Shown: one piece after another, positions 21,217-32,950 of the stretch
Layout: each line of letters begins with the position of its first letter
Position numbering within the stretch: position 1 is the stretch's first letter
Source of the DNA: Hofstenia miamia
Taxonomy: Eukaryota > Xenacoelomorpha > Acoela
Reading direction: 5' to 3'
Assembly (NCBI GenBank): GCA_004352715.1
Contig: SCFE01000049.1
Coordinates: 346,045 to 410,044 of the forward strand
Length of the DNA: 64,000 bases
Program-made: the position numbers and the translations under genes
The notes under the pieces: generated by a model
What the model was told of the DNA's origin: nothing
Seen by the model: only the letters and a program-made list of their open reading frames with translations
Database searches by the model: none

Positions 21217-24200
21217 TTATATAAAATAATTAATTAAGTAATGCATATTTAGAGGGAAAATTTTGTAAATTGGCGATACTCAAGCTATTTAATTTAGTCT
21301 AATGTTTTTATTAAAAAAAGAGCTTAAAGTTATTTAAAGAATCAATGCAAGCATGTGTGAAGTCTTTAGAAGCATGTTTTAATTGTTGAAGTTAACGAAA
21401 TTTCCATCATTTAGTTCATATATATTGTGAGAAAGCACCTTAGTAATTTCATAAGGTCAAAACAAATTGCTAGAAAATTATTGTACTTGTTTTGAATTAG
21501 TTTTAGCACCAGGCTGAAATTGATAAACTTTGTTTCCAACTTTGTGTGGTTCACCAAAAAGAAAGCAGTTATAACAGCCTTGTTGGTGAGTCAACCTCTT
21601 TTCAGTATTGGCACAGACATTTCATGATTGAATTTAAGTCTTATTATTAGAGCTTTGATGTATTGGGGATCAACACTAGCACTATAGTTATTAAATAACA
21701 TAGTGATAGCAGCAGAGGCTTCATGAAAAAAGAAAGATTTCGCGATGGCATAAAAATGCTGACCAATTTAGAGAAATTGCTTAAAATACTTTTTTATGAC
21801 TTCTCAAGAAAATATATGGGCGAATATAATGCAAATTGCCCCAAAATCTAGCAAACATTTCCTTTAAAGAAAGGCAGCACTACATTGCCTATTGATTCAT
21901 GATGCAGAAAAATTTCATGACGATATAAAAATGCAGTTCAATTTAGAGCAATTGCTAAAAATATTTTTTATGCCATGTATGAAGATAGCACGCGAAATCA
22001 ATTTTCGTACGCAAACACACTACAGAAATATTTTGTAGCAAGAAATATTTCGTGAAATGTCCTCAATGTCAAGACTACCAAGTTTTTGAAATTCTATTTT
22101 TCAGAAAATTATTTTTAGCTGAATTTTTCTAAGCTTTCCATAATGGAATACGACTAAAAAATTCGAATGGCCCTTCAAACTGCGCATTTTTTTCTTTAAA
22201 CAATGTTTATAGCTTAAAAATTATTGTAAAAAATATTTTTTTCTAAAAAAAATTCGCCAAGATCTGGCCAACCTAGCTCAGTCAATAATGATTTTAGACA
22301 CATGATTGCTGAGAACAAAATTTTTTGTTTAGAAAATTCTACCTAAAAATTGGAATTATTATATCTTCAAAACTCTTGTTTCTGTGGCTTAAAAATTTAA
22401 GCTAAGATAAATAAAGGACACTTTGGGGTTTCAGAAAACATTTTTACATTTAAGGCAAGTAAAATTTTTGCCATGAAATTTCAAACAATTACAAGCAAAT
22501 TTCAGATCACTATAGTGAAAAAACGAAAAATTTAAATCAAAAAAAGGTATTTTTCCTTTTAATTGCATGCAATGTTTATATTTTCAGCCCAATATACAAA
22601 ATTTAAAAAATTCCTAATTTTGTGAATTTGAAAAAATGCTTAATTTTAAAATTCCATTGGTAACTTTTTCTGTAACTTCTCTCCAAATATCATCAACAGC
22701 AAGAACTTACTTTTCTGCTAAATGGCGTAATTTTGGCATGTTCAGGCACTTGAGGTGTTCACAATCTTTAGTTTGGAAACCTCTATAACCCTTCAAAATT
22801 TGGTTGTCATTGCTCCAATATTGACAAAAGTGTGTCTTTCAAGAAATTTAGAGGATCTTTAGAAGTATACTAAAGTTGGTTAACAAGCTAGTAGGAGCAA
22901 TTTGGTGGATCCTTTTAATTATGATCAACAAGATTGCAAGATTGTTTTTTTAACGAAAGACACACCTCAAAAGGCTCACTTCACTCACTTTTTGAGGCTT
23001 TTAAATTTTATTAATAAATTTTCAGTAATTCATCTAAAGAGACATTGCAAAAACGGAAGGTTCAGTTTATTTTTTCTTAAATGGGTAATCACACCCACCT
23101 CTTGCAACAATAGGTACATTTAGCACACATTTAACTTCATTAGAATTGACATTGTTTTTTAGTTTAGGAAGGTTGGAAAATAGTCAGAAAGCAGACTTTA
23201 TTTGCTGCTTTATTTTAGGCTCTGGGTTAAAGCTAGAATGTTCCATTTCAAACTCAGGGTCTCAGAATGCTTTGTTATTTCTAAAAATGCTGTGCCTCCC
23301 CATGTAATCTAAGGCTTAATGCTCAGGCAATTTTGGCCCAAAATTAAATTAATATTAGTTAGATCTACAGATTATGATTTATAAAATCTATTCAAATTTT
23401 CAGGCCATTACCATGGAAACTCAGAAACATCTTAGGCCAAAATTCTTTGCCCAAACATGGGAAAACTTATTTTCTAATATATCAATTATTGAGCAAAGAG
23501 TTTTAAAATTTTTAGAGATTTCTTTATCCTGGGCAAAAACTCAACTGATAAAAAATCAGATATTTTTGACTATGTTTGGTTGAGTTCCCAGTTAGCAATT
23601 TCCAAGCCTGTAGTTTCTTCTGCATGTGTTTACCATGAAACATTGTCATTAATAGAGGATATAGCAAAATATAGCAAAATATAGCAATGATATAAGACTG
23701 ATGAGTATGACTAAGTAGAAGTGATTGTACATTTAAATTTATCTAGAGAAATTTGCTTAGTTGACATCCTGAGAATAAATATACTGCTAATTAATATAAC
23801 TAAATGGTGACAGCCAAAGCAAAATGTATTAGCCTTTAGAAATACAGCCATAGCACCAAAGCAACTGGAATTAGCAAAGATTTGCCATTAAATCTGACTA
23901 GTATTAAATAGTAATAGAAAGAGAATCTAAATTAGTTGAAGACTACAAGTCATTTATTTCTAATGTGTGCAGTGTGCCAGATTAAATAGTACCAGAAAGA
24001 AATGTTATTGTAAACAGCATGTGTCAAGCAAATAAATTACACAGACCAATCATCAACAATATATATGATCACCTGAGAAATGATAAAAATTAGAGAAATT
24101 TAGTAAAACTACATGTAGATGTAAAATTCTGAAAATATAATTGGCTGCATTTTTACAACAATATTCAAAGTCAAGAATATTTGTGAAAAGTGATAAAAAT

Positions 24201-24444
24201 TTAGAAAAATTACAATGTCAAAGTAGCTTCATTTTTGGATCCCTCTTTTATATACTACTTGATGCAATAAATCTCTACTACAGCTTTATTTGGGATGCTT
24301 ATCAGCTTGATTTATATTTTAAGGGAAAATTAAACTCTCTAGCTCAGGAGCTGTAGTTTTGACCATTGCTGTAGCAATTTCTGGTCTGTTTGGATGTATC
24401 CTCTTTGCAAAAGTGTGCTGTAAGTCAATTATAAGAATTGGGGC
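21217..24444. other. 3.2 kb without recognised gene
   Basis: AT-rich DNA with poly(A)/poly(T) tracts. Sequences near 21780 and 21930 (GAGAAATTGCTTAAAATACTTTTT and GAGCAATTGCTAAAAATATTTTT, given in part) look like a diverged direct repeat about 165 bp apart. A short run of AAATATAGCA units lies at 23660-23690. No frame longer than 75 codons and no known domain. Confidence 0.4.
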
Positions 24445-24920
24445 CAGGGGTTGGGAAAATTAATTGGGCAAAAATTAATTGGCAATTAATTGGGAATTTT
24501 ATTTATTGGCAGGTACTCTCCAATACAATTATGTAATGGCAAATGTAGCAATTAAATTGGTTTAATTGGGCGCCTGAAATTTATATGCTTTTGTTTTATC
24601 AAAGATGTATGTGCTAAAATCATTCATTAGAAATAAAAATTTTATTATTTCAAACAGATTAAATCATGTCAAGCGGGATTTAAGTCAACTGAATTTTGTT
24701 GTTAAATTCAATTTCTTGTTTCTTTTTTTTAAGGCAGAATGTCAAGAAGCAAAATTGAATGAAAATAACACTGTATCAATGGGTCAGGAAAAATTAATTG
24801 GGCAACAATTAATTGGCAATTAAATGAGCAATTTATTTGTTAAAATTTTTAAACCATTTAATTTATTGATAATAAAAATAATGGATTGGAGGGGGCCCAA
24901 TTAATTATACCTGATGCCTG
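24445..24920. mobile_element. hAT-like MITE with AATTAATTGG repeats
   Basis: The left end starts CAGGGGTTGGGAAAATTAAT and the reverse complement of the right end starts CAGGCATCAGGTATAATTAA. Both then run into AATTGGGC: imperfect inverted repeats of about 25 bp. Flanks ATTGGGGC and GTAGGGGT may be an eroded 8-bp target duplication. Inside, the phrase AATTAATTGGGCAA(A/C) plus AATTGGCAATTAA occurs twice in direct orientation (about 24456-24495 and 24788-24825). Such subterminal clusters often bind hAT transposase. No coding capacity. Confidence 0.5.
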
Positions 24921-25093
24921 GTAGGGGTCCTTATCTCAGTTTAGCTTTCCTCTCAATTACTTTCATTATTATAATAAATGTGGTTTAGAAGTTAGAAAGC
25001 TACTTTTAAGTTAATCCATTCTTATATTAGACAAAAATTATTATAAAAATCAATTATCTATAAACATGCTATTAAATTATAATTGCAAATTAT

Positions 25094-25218
25094 TGTAGAC
25101 ATTTTGAAAATTGGGGCTATTGTAAATTTTAAATTGTAAGCAATGCATTTTAAACATGTGATTCAAGATTAATATATAATTTGTTTTACACTTTGTTAGT
25201 TGTGCAATAATATTCTCA
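25094..25218 (+). repeat. Copia 5' LTR
   Basis: 125 bp, begins TGTAGACATTTTGA and ends ATATTCTCA. It aligns along its full length to the 3' LTR at 28971 with roughly a dozen to twenty differences, indicating an old insertion. The primer-binding site would start just after 25218 (TAGTTGGAGAAAG); I cannot assign the tRNA. Confidence 0.85.
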
Positions 25219-25265
25219 TAGTTGGAGAAAGTGGTTCATATAAATATTAATTTTACTATTGTAAT

Positions 25266-25640
25266 ATGACAAAGAATGTTATTAGAGCACCTTATTTTAA
25301 TCCTCATGAAGACGATTATCCACAGTGGAGGAAGCAAGTAAATCTTTGCAGCAGAGTGATGGATTGTGTGAAATCAAAGCAGACATGTATGATACTTTTT
25401 CAACTGTCTGGTAATGCAAGAAACAGAGCCTTGGAACTGGATGAATTCATACTAACTTCTGAAGAAGGTTTGAAAGAACTGCACAAACATCTTGATTTAT
25501 GTTTTCTGTCAGGTGAAGAAGATACAGCATTTCACCTTTTTTGCAGTTTAAATCTCTAGAACGACCCAATAAGCAAACTATACCTGACTTTGTAATTGAA
25601 TTTGAAAATATTTTTCATGGTTAAAGGCATACAATATGGA
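25266..25640 (+). pseudogene. Copia gag region
   Basis: The frame 25266-25559 (97 codons) starts MTKNVIRAPYFNPHEDDYPQ and includes YPQWRKQVNLC, a Trp in the position usual for the N-terminal Copia gag domain, and LFQLSGNARNRALELDE. It continues out of frame to about 25640. In intact relatives gag forms the particle shell. The start codon follows the LTR by 47 bases. A Cys-rich remnant (RPCAVCNSKFYEPE) at about 25925 may be what remains of a zinc knuckle. Truncated by frameshift near 25559. Confidence 0.6.
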
Positions 25641-26059
25641 ATTCAGCAAAGCTATTTTGTCAGGTGAACTACTAAACAAAGCTAATGTTGCAGAGACCAA
25701 GAGAAGGGTTATATTGACTTCTTCTAAGCTTATACTCAAAAACATAAAATCTGCCTTGCAGTTTTGGCAATGCCTACATTGAATCTGTATACTTCTGACT
25801 GGCCAAGTGTTGAAGTTAAAACCAAAGCTGCATATAGAACTACTAATAAATTTCGTGGTCACATTTGTGGAGCTGGAAGAGGATACCAAAGCAAAAGCTG
25901 GAACATCCCTGGACTAAGCACACAGCGTCCATGTGCAGTGTGCAACTCAAAATTTTATGAGCCTGAGATTGTCCAGATAAGTATCAATCAGTTAATTCAA
26001 TTGAAGCAGTAGAGAAGAATAATGCACACTCAAACCCAAATGACACTGATAATTGTGCC

Positions 26060-26400
26060 CATGATGAACAGTTGGGAGAAACATATTTTGCCTATGCTGA
26101 ATTTTCAGAATATTTTAATGAGAAGGCACTGTATGCTATTATTGATACTCCATGTTATATGACTGTTGCTGGTACTGAATGGTTTCATCAGTATGTATTC
26201 TGGGCTTCTTTGAAATATCAGCACCCTTTCTATAAAGAAATCTACTTCCTTTGTCTTTGGCAATGGTCACAGACAAGACACCAGCTATCTTGTACTCTTA
26301 CCTATTCAGCTACCAGTTGGGATTTCATTATCTTTTGGTTCACATTTTTTAAGGTAACTTACCACTTCTTCTTTCATAAAAGTCATTATCATGCGTGAGA
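26060..26400 (+). pseudogene. Copia protease remnant, active site changed
   Basis: Within the frame 26072-26398 the block ALYAIIDTPCYMTVAGTEW (residues about 20-38) aligns by eye with the Copia aspartic protease signature, in which DTG(C) carries the catalytic Asp. Here Gly is replaced by Pro (DTP), which should abolish the fold of the active-site loop. Downstream residues lose similarity. The protease normally matures the gag-pol polyprotein. Confidence 0.55.
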
Positions 26401-27251
26401 ACTTTTATTGATTTACAGAAGTCTGTAATAGAGTTGGAAGGTGTTGTTCAGCCTATTATTGTTACGCAGAGTAAACATATTGCCATTGTATTGTGTGCAC
26501 TTAATAAAACTGTCAGCATGTCAAGAACTCATAATCTTTTGCATGTCAAAAGTAGACATTCCTTGACTGACTTGCAAAAGGTTCATAAGAAATTTGATCA
26601 CCACAGCAGTAAGAAGTTTTACCAGTTTCTTTTGTCATCTTATATAACGTGCTGTAAATTAGATTTAGAGTCCATTGAAAAATCATGTGATATTTGTTGT
26701 TGACACAAATAGCCTAATTTAAAACCTGTGGTTACATTTTCTCTGTCTACATGATTTAATGAGGCAGTAGGATTTGATCTCTTGTGGCTTTCTGAGGTTA
26801 GTAATCATTTCATATTATCAACCTCTTTAGTTGGTTGAGGTTAGCAAACATGTTATTGATGCATATATGTATATCTCATTGGTGCAGTATTTTTGGGTTT
26901 TGTAAATGTATACTTGCTGATAATGGCAAGGAGTTTGGTTCAGAATTGATGTTAAATGCTTGTGATAACCTGGGTATTGAACTTTCTGTAACTGCTCCGT
27001 ACTCTCCCTTCAGTGTGGGTATTGTGGAGTGTAACAATGGTGTTCTTAAAGAGACTGTAAGGCGTGTTGAAGCAGATGAACCTTCTACTGACATTTGGAC
27101 TGTTCTAAAGATGTCAGTTTTTGCTAAAAATTCTTGCCCAAATAGGAACGGGTATTCTCCTTATCAAGTAATATTCAGTAAAAATCCATTTATTAAGGGT
27201 GTTCTCTTTGTGGAAGAAGTTCCCCTTTCTACATTTCCTTTGAAGACATAG
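26400..27251 (+). pseudogene. Copia integrase
   Basis: The frame 26395-26703 ends with the zinc-binding domain: LQKVHKKFDHHSSKKFYQF (two His) and EKSCDICC (two Cys). After frameshifts the catalytic core appears in 26835-27251: FGFCKCILADNGKEFGS with the second catalytic Asp, SVTAPYSPFSVGIVECNNGV with the catalytic Glu, and NGYSPYQVIFSKNP, the conserved end of the core. The first Asp would lie near 26775 (GFDLLWLS). Stop codons at 26704 and 26829-26840 break the frame. Integrase normally inserts the cDNA and makes the 5-bp duplication seen here. Confidence 0.7.
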
Positions 27252-27859
27252 TCACACAGCACCTGCGGGTATTACATAAGGTACAAATTACTTTTTAACA
27301 GGCTGATTGTTCTGACTGTGTTAGACGTTCACTCTTAGCAAAGTCAAGGCCAGGCAATGGGGAACATTTCTTTCTCAGTTGGTGAGAAGGTCCTGTATTG
27401 ATCCAGAGATAATAACGATTGGCGTGGACCAGCAGTGTTTGTTTCACAAGAAGGCATTGAAATCTTTATTAAGCACACATGGAAATATGTAAGATGTCAT
27501 AGAAATACTCTCAGACAGCATACCCCTGTAAATTGCATTGTAAAGGAAGTGATGGTAAGAAAGAAGAGTCCCGACTTAGCTTGGGAAATGCAAAAGCTTT
27601 TAGAAGGCAAAAAAGGCATTAACAGTGATGATGACATTGATAACGAATACTTAAGTTCGGAAAATGATTAAGCTAGTGAAAAATCATCAAGACCTGATAA
27701 AGAATGTGGCAGTTTGAAGAGAATGTCGAGTTGAGTGAAACACATTCTAGGTCAATATGGAGAGTATGTTATTCACTTGGCAGAAGATGATCTTTATTAT
27801 GATACAAAGAAACATGAAATAGAGAGCTGGATATTAAACAATGCATTTGAAATTGTGAA

Positions 27860-28400
27860 ATGTAACACGGTGAAAGAAAGTAAAAATATAATTTTGGCAC
27901 TATGGGTACTTATGATGAAAACGTTAGAATGGGGTGAAACACTTACCAAAGCTCAATTGGTTATGCGAGGCTTTCAAGAGCAGGAATATAATTAATCATA
28001 GTCCCCTTTGGCATCACATGTGTCACTATGCGTGATACTGTCTATTGCTATTGCAATGAAATGGAGATGCAACCTCATTGATATAAAAACTGCATTTCTC
28101 CAGGGAGACCCTCTTCATAGGGATATTTATGTTGTTCTTACAAAAGACATTGATTTTCCCGTGGATTGTATTTGGAAACTTATTGCTTGTGCATAAGAAC
28201 TCAGGCAAGCTTCGCAATATTGATATTACAAGCCGAATTGGTAATTCGTATGAAATATCTGAACAACAGTACGCATCAGACCTGAGGGAAGTGCCATTAA
28301 ATGATGATAATTTAAAAGTAAAGTCTTCTTCATATATTGGGAAACTGCTTTGGCTCAGTACATGTACGCGGTAAATATTTCTTACAAACTTTCAAGGTTG
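27860..28400 (+). pseudogene. Copia reverse transcriptase, active site deleted
   Basis: Block AQLVMRGFQEQEYN (near 27950) followed by ASHVSLCVILSIAIAMKWRC and DIKTAFLQGDPLHRDIYVVL matches the Copia RT start with the first catalytic Asp in DIKTAFLQG. WKLIACA and ELRQASQY (the YGLRQAPR-like block) follow near 28170-28215. Then the sequence jumps to a region normally about 100 residues further on (ISEQQYASDLREVP, near 28257). The YVDD box is therefore deleted. Frame changes at 27996 and 28196. Functionally dead RT. Confidence 0.7.
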
Positions 28401-28579
28401 TCATTGACATCAATTGAACAAATTGATGAATATATACATGCCATGAACAAGTTAATACAATACGTCAAACATAAAAAGGTTACACAAAATACAACAATGA
28501 AGCTAATGCTCTTTCCAATGTCCTTGCATACTCAGATGCTTCGTTTGATTCACCTAGTTGAGGAGGATGCATAATTCTA

Positions 28580-28963
28580 ATTGGAAACGATGTTATTCAA
28601 TGGTCTGCCCATTGCATTAGTTGCGTTGCTCGTAGTTTGTTAGCTGCAGAAACAATTCAGCTTGCGGACCCTACTGACATGGCCTTTTACTATAGACAGC
28701 TATATAGCTCATTGACCAAGAAGCTAGATATTCAAATACGCCTTATCACTGACAGCAAGTCGCTGATATCTGCCATTGAAACGCCAGCTCAATCATCATT
28801 GAAGGAAAAGCTGTTAACTAATGACAAAAATTATATTTGTGATGCAGTGTCTATTAAGAAATGTTCGTTTAGTCTGGTTAAATCTGTGGCAATGCTAGCT
28901 GATCCACTAACCAAGATGAATAGGCCGAATTCTGGACTTTTGCTTCAAACTCTGGAGAAGTAG
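28580..28963 (+). pseudogene. Copia RNase H domain
   Basis: Starts around 28595 with VIQWSAHCISCVARSLLAAE, where Copia elements have QxxVARSSAEAE, and includes LITDSKSLISAI with a catalytic Asp and LADPLTKMNRPNSGLLLQTL, the typical C-terminus ending shortly before the purine tract. The frame 28637-28963 is open to its natural stop. RNase H removes the RNA template after synthesis. Confidence 0.7.
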
Positions 28964-28970
28964 AAGGGAA

Positions 28971-29093
28971 TGTGGACATTTTGATGATTGACTATTGTAA
29001 ATTTTAAATTGTAAATAGTGGGTTTTAAACATGTGATTCAAGATTAATACATAATTTGTTTTAAGCATTGTTAATCGTGCAATAATATTCTCA
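28971..29093 (+). repeat. Copia 3' LTR
   Basis: 123 bp, TGTGGACATTTTGA...ATATTCTCA, directly after the purine tract AGAAGGGAA and followed by the target duplication ATTAT. Confidence 0.85.
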
Positions 29094-29098
29094 ATTAT

Positions 29099-30385
29099 AA
29101 ATACGGAAACTTATGCTGACCTTAGCATCAGCTACCTACATGTATTCGAAGACATGTACATGTTGAAATTTAAGAATATCTATGTGTAAGATGGATTACT
29201 TTGAACTCCAATACTGAGTAAACCAATTTTACAACAACATGGATTTTACTCAATCCTAGAATCAATTGGCCTGTTTTAGTATTTGGGACAACGAAAATGG
29301 GATTTTTATTCAGTACTGGATTTATACAATACTGGAGATTTACTGAATAACTCATTTTCAGGATTCATTGTGAAAAAAATTATCACTAGACGTCCATTTT
29401 GGCACTTCTAGGGCACACAACCAACATTCGATGAACATCATTGTCATGAGCAGAAGCAATATATTGCAGTGATCTTAACAAATGGTTGTTTCACATCATC
29501 AAAGAAGTTGAATTAAACCAGAAGAGATTAATATATTTAACGTTAATGTATTTTACTCAGTACATCTTTCATACAGTTCTTATTATAGTTTTACGAATTG
29601 CGCCCACCTTGTGACATTATGGAAAATTCAACAATTAGCTTATTGTCTTGTTGGGACAAAGGATCTGGGGTGGATTCTACATTACACATCATTTTGAGAT
29701 TTACGAAATGTATGTACAGGGTGGGCCGCAAACCATCTGAAATTTTCAAAATCAAAAAATATTTTACTCCATTGAGGACATGAATGTGACATCTAATTGG
29801 CTTTTTATTGTGTCCACCAGCTGTTATAGAGAGTATAATATGATCAAAAATATTTTAAAAAATATAATCCTAATAACTTGATTTATAGTCTAAGTTATAT
29901 AAGTCTTCCTTCTAATACAAACAGTAGCTTAGCATTCTCTACCAGAGTGCTTTGGATAGTGTAAACTATCTAAAAATTATTTGTAAATTTTCCGAATTGA
30001 TCTAACTTATCTAAAAATGTTTTTGCTTTCTCCAAATATGAATTTACTCTTTTCGAATATGAATTCAGTTTTTCAGAAATTGAGTTTTCCCATATTTGAA
30101 CTTGAATTGGTATATTTACAGTACATAGTAGTAATACAGTACGTTTAAAAAAGAGGCGTTTTTGTCACCTATTATATAATAGTAAACGTGCTGCGTAAAT
30201 GCCGGCAGTGATCAAATCAATATTATGCCAGTACTTCCGTAAAATCACTTCTCATGCAACGGAATCCAAATATTTACTCTTTCTCAGCAGTGCTATGAGG
30301 AAGTTTGCTTATCACATATATATTTTAAACAATTTATCGACTAGAACCGCTCATGTACATATAACATTATGTAGATTATTGTGAA
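29099..30385. other. No gene recognised
   Basis: AT-rich. At 29716 the phrase ACAGGGTGGGCCGCAAACCA resembles a mariner inverted-repeat end preceded by TA, but I found no partner. Short stretches near 29170-29350 repeat the phrase CAATACTGGA/CAATACTGAG. No coding signal. Confidence 0.35.
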
Positions 30386-32600
30386 TTAACCCATTTGAGC
30401 TCACTAATTTGAGTAAATTTAGAAAAATGCACATTGAACTTTTTTTTATAACAAAAAAAGGGTAATTTCTTGACATTATATACTTAGAGCTGAATCATCA
30501 TGCGTGTATGTTTAATAAAATTGTTCTAAATCTTGCTGTGTTTTATTTTCTCCAACGTTTCATACCCATTTCATTCACATTGTTAACACGAGAAGTACTT
30601 GAAGGCTTAAAATCTCAAAATGATAGTCATTCAAAAGCTTATTAGTATGTTCCTTAATAGCAAAAATAGGCAAGATGTGGAAAACTATTTTTGTGGTGAA
30701 AGTGGAATTCATTTATGAATGTACTCATGCATGCAAGAATATAAGGCAATTTTGTTTATTTCAATTTCTTAAATCTGCCAAAGTTTGTTTATGTTTGGCA
30801 ACCAAACCAATACTATTTGTAAAAAAATTATGGCCGTCTACTAAAATCAGAATAACTGAAGGTCCGTTACAAACAGCTGTATTCACTTATACTTATTCAT
30901 TTCAGGATTATTCATTACTAACTAAGAATCAATGCAGAGGCTTTCGATCTCAAATCACATAATAGATTAGCAACTGCTATCAAGAAATAAGCTTCTTGTT
31001 CAAAAACAGATTCGATGAAGATCAATACATTAAATCCTAATCAATTAGATGAAGAAGATAATAATTTAGCTACATTAGAAGTTGCTACAGAAGTTGCAGT
31101 TAAATAAGTACTCATTCCTTATATAAGAATATAAAAAATGTAACTACATTTTAGTATGACATATTTATAAATGTCTTGGTAAAATATTTTTTCACTATAT
31201 TTTGGTCAGATTGAGATTGAAGTTAAGACACATCGAAATGAGGATTCACTGATAAATCCTCCAACTAGAAAAAAAAATTGTACACTTCATTCATTCATTG
31301 AGATGAAATAAAATGAATCTGTTTCACAATAGGCCTATCACAACAGGTGCAGAAGAACGGAGTAGAAAAGTTACAGTAACTTTTTCTGATAAAAATCCAA
31401 TGCAGATTTATAAAAAAATTTTTGATGATAGTGTGTTTCAGCTAAATTCTTTCTCAAACTACATTATTTTCATTTTCCTTAGAGGAATTAAAAATGCTTT
31501 TTGATATTATATTTTTAATAGGAACTAAATGTTTGGCTAAAGAATAGGTATATTGGTCACATTATGAAAATGTACGGGTTAAATGTGTTTCTTCAAGTAT
31601 GCCTCGCAATAGATTCCAGGAAATAGATAAGCACATTCACTTTGCGAATTATTTTTTTTAAAGATAATTCAGATAGGAGGTAAAAATTGCGTCTTCTGAT
31701 GATGTTAAACTCAAAATGTTGTAAATGGGGCATCCTTCACATAGATCGTAGAATTGATGAGGTCATGGTGAAGAATCATGGACATCATCCAACAAAAACA
31801 ATTTATCAGTACAAAGCCAATCCGCTTTAGATACCAAGATTGGATGCAATGTAGCTCTGACGGTGATTTTTATGCTCTTGACACATATTGCGATGCAAAT
31901 AATCAAGTATCTCAGAGCTCAGAACGAATACCTTTGAGTAGAAAAGTAGTGCTTTATTTGCTGAGCTATGTGCCAAATCCGAGTGACCATACGTTGTTCT
32001 TTGACAACTTTTTTACAAGCTTTGACTAGAGTTCAAAGTAATCGTAATGTATGTGAAAATCTTATATTTAGACCCCCCTCTCCTCCCTAATTTCAAATCA
32101 AAAGCATGAAGAAGTATTCAGGAGGACATTATGACAAAAGAATTGAAACAGAGAATTCAATTTTGATCATCAAGTGGGTTGATAACAATGTAGTAACTTG
32201 TGGAACCAATTATGATGGGAATTCGTGTATAGATAGTGTAAACAGATGGTCAACTTCTGAGAAGAAGAACATTTTTGTTTTCAGGCCACGTTTGTTCCTC
32301 CAATAATTCTGGAATGAAAAGTGTGGATATTTTAGTCCAAGCAACCAATACTTATATGATTTCAATTAGAGGAAAAATATGCTGGTGAGTGCTATTTACC
32401 CACATGCTAAATGTACGCTTGGTGAATGCTTCAGGCCCAATGGATTTATTAAACTTTATAAGAAATGTTTTTCTGGAAAACGTAGCTTTAATCTCCGATA
32501 TGCACTTCTGACAATTTACCAAAAAGTGTAGTTGATGACTCAGGAGGGTATTATCCAAAAAAATGGATAAACAGCTGCAAAAAATGCCTCCAAACACTTT
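30386..32600 (+). mobile_element. piggyBac-like element, right end not found
   Basis: TTAA at 30386-30389 followed by CCCATTTGAGC is the expected start of a piggyBac element (TTAA target, inverted repeat beginning CCC). The transposase pseudogene begins about 950 bp later. The matching GGGTTAA end was not seen before the sequence gap at 33004 and could lie in it. A 95-codon frame at 30675-30962 and a short acidic piece at 31016-31108 (NPNQLDEEDNNL) lie between; the acidic piece would suit a piggyBac N-terminus, but this is speculative. Confidence 0.5.
31313..32600 (+). pseudogene. piggyBac transposase pseudogene
   Basis: Blocks in order: KNPMQIYKKIFDDSVFQL (start of the DDE_Tnp_1_7 domain), PRNRFQEIDKHIHFAN near 31605, IDEVMVKNHG near 31755 with the first catalytic Asp, TKPIRFRYQDWMQCSSDGDF (frame 31778-32029), SYVPNPSDHTLFFDNFFTSFD with the second catalytic Asp, KRIETENSILIIKWVDNNVV (frame 32106-32306) with VNRWSTSEKK, and SIRGKICW-like sequence near 32370. 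This is the canonical order of the piggyBac catalytic core. At least five frame changes and several stops show it is dead. Such transposases excise precisely at TTAA. Confidence 0.75.
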
Positions 32601-32904
32601 GTATAAAACGTGGCAACTTTGAAATCGTTCATGCTAATAAAGATTTAGAATGTCTGCTAAGATTTGCTTGATAACTAGATGGAAGAAGCTATGATTTTTC
32701 GTTTAAAATTTGAATAATGAAAAAACATCGATTTTGCTAATATAAGAACCAGATCACTCATTTAAGAATATTGAATGTAATAAAATTGTTAAATCTTAGT
32801 ATTTATATTTGCAATAACATATTTTACATATAAATTATCAGGTCATGATCCAAATGGTATAACAACAACATCAATATGAATAAGAGTGCTGCGAGACTGG
32901 TCTC

Positions 32905-32946
<42 letters not shown>
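32905..32946. repeat. (TA)n microsatellite left of gap
   Basis: About 20 uninterrupted TA units, 57 bases before the gap. Confidence 0.85.

Positions 32947-32950
<4 letters not shown>

Larger units (their letters stand above)
25094..29093 (+). mobile_element. Copia-type LTR retrotransposon, complete ends, decayed
   Basis: A 4.0-kb element bounded by two short LTRs (125 and 123 bp, both TG...CA) and a perfect 5-bp target duplication ATTAT (25089-25093 and 29094-29098). A purine tract (AGAAGGGAA) directly precedes the 3' LTR as plus-strand primer. The internal order is gag, protease, integrase, RT, RNase H: the Copia (Ty1) order, with integrase before RT. The internal frames carry many stops and frameshifts and a deletion of the RT active site, so it cannot move on its own. 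The protein blocks look like animal Copia elements (GalEa-like), a clade reported from aquatic animals; that subclade call is tentative. Confidence 0.85.

Noticed and set aside
29714-29740. Mariner-like end ACAGGGTGGGCCGC
   Set aside because: A single terminus without a partner within a reasonable distance.
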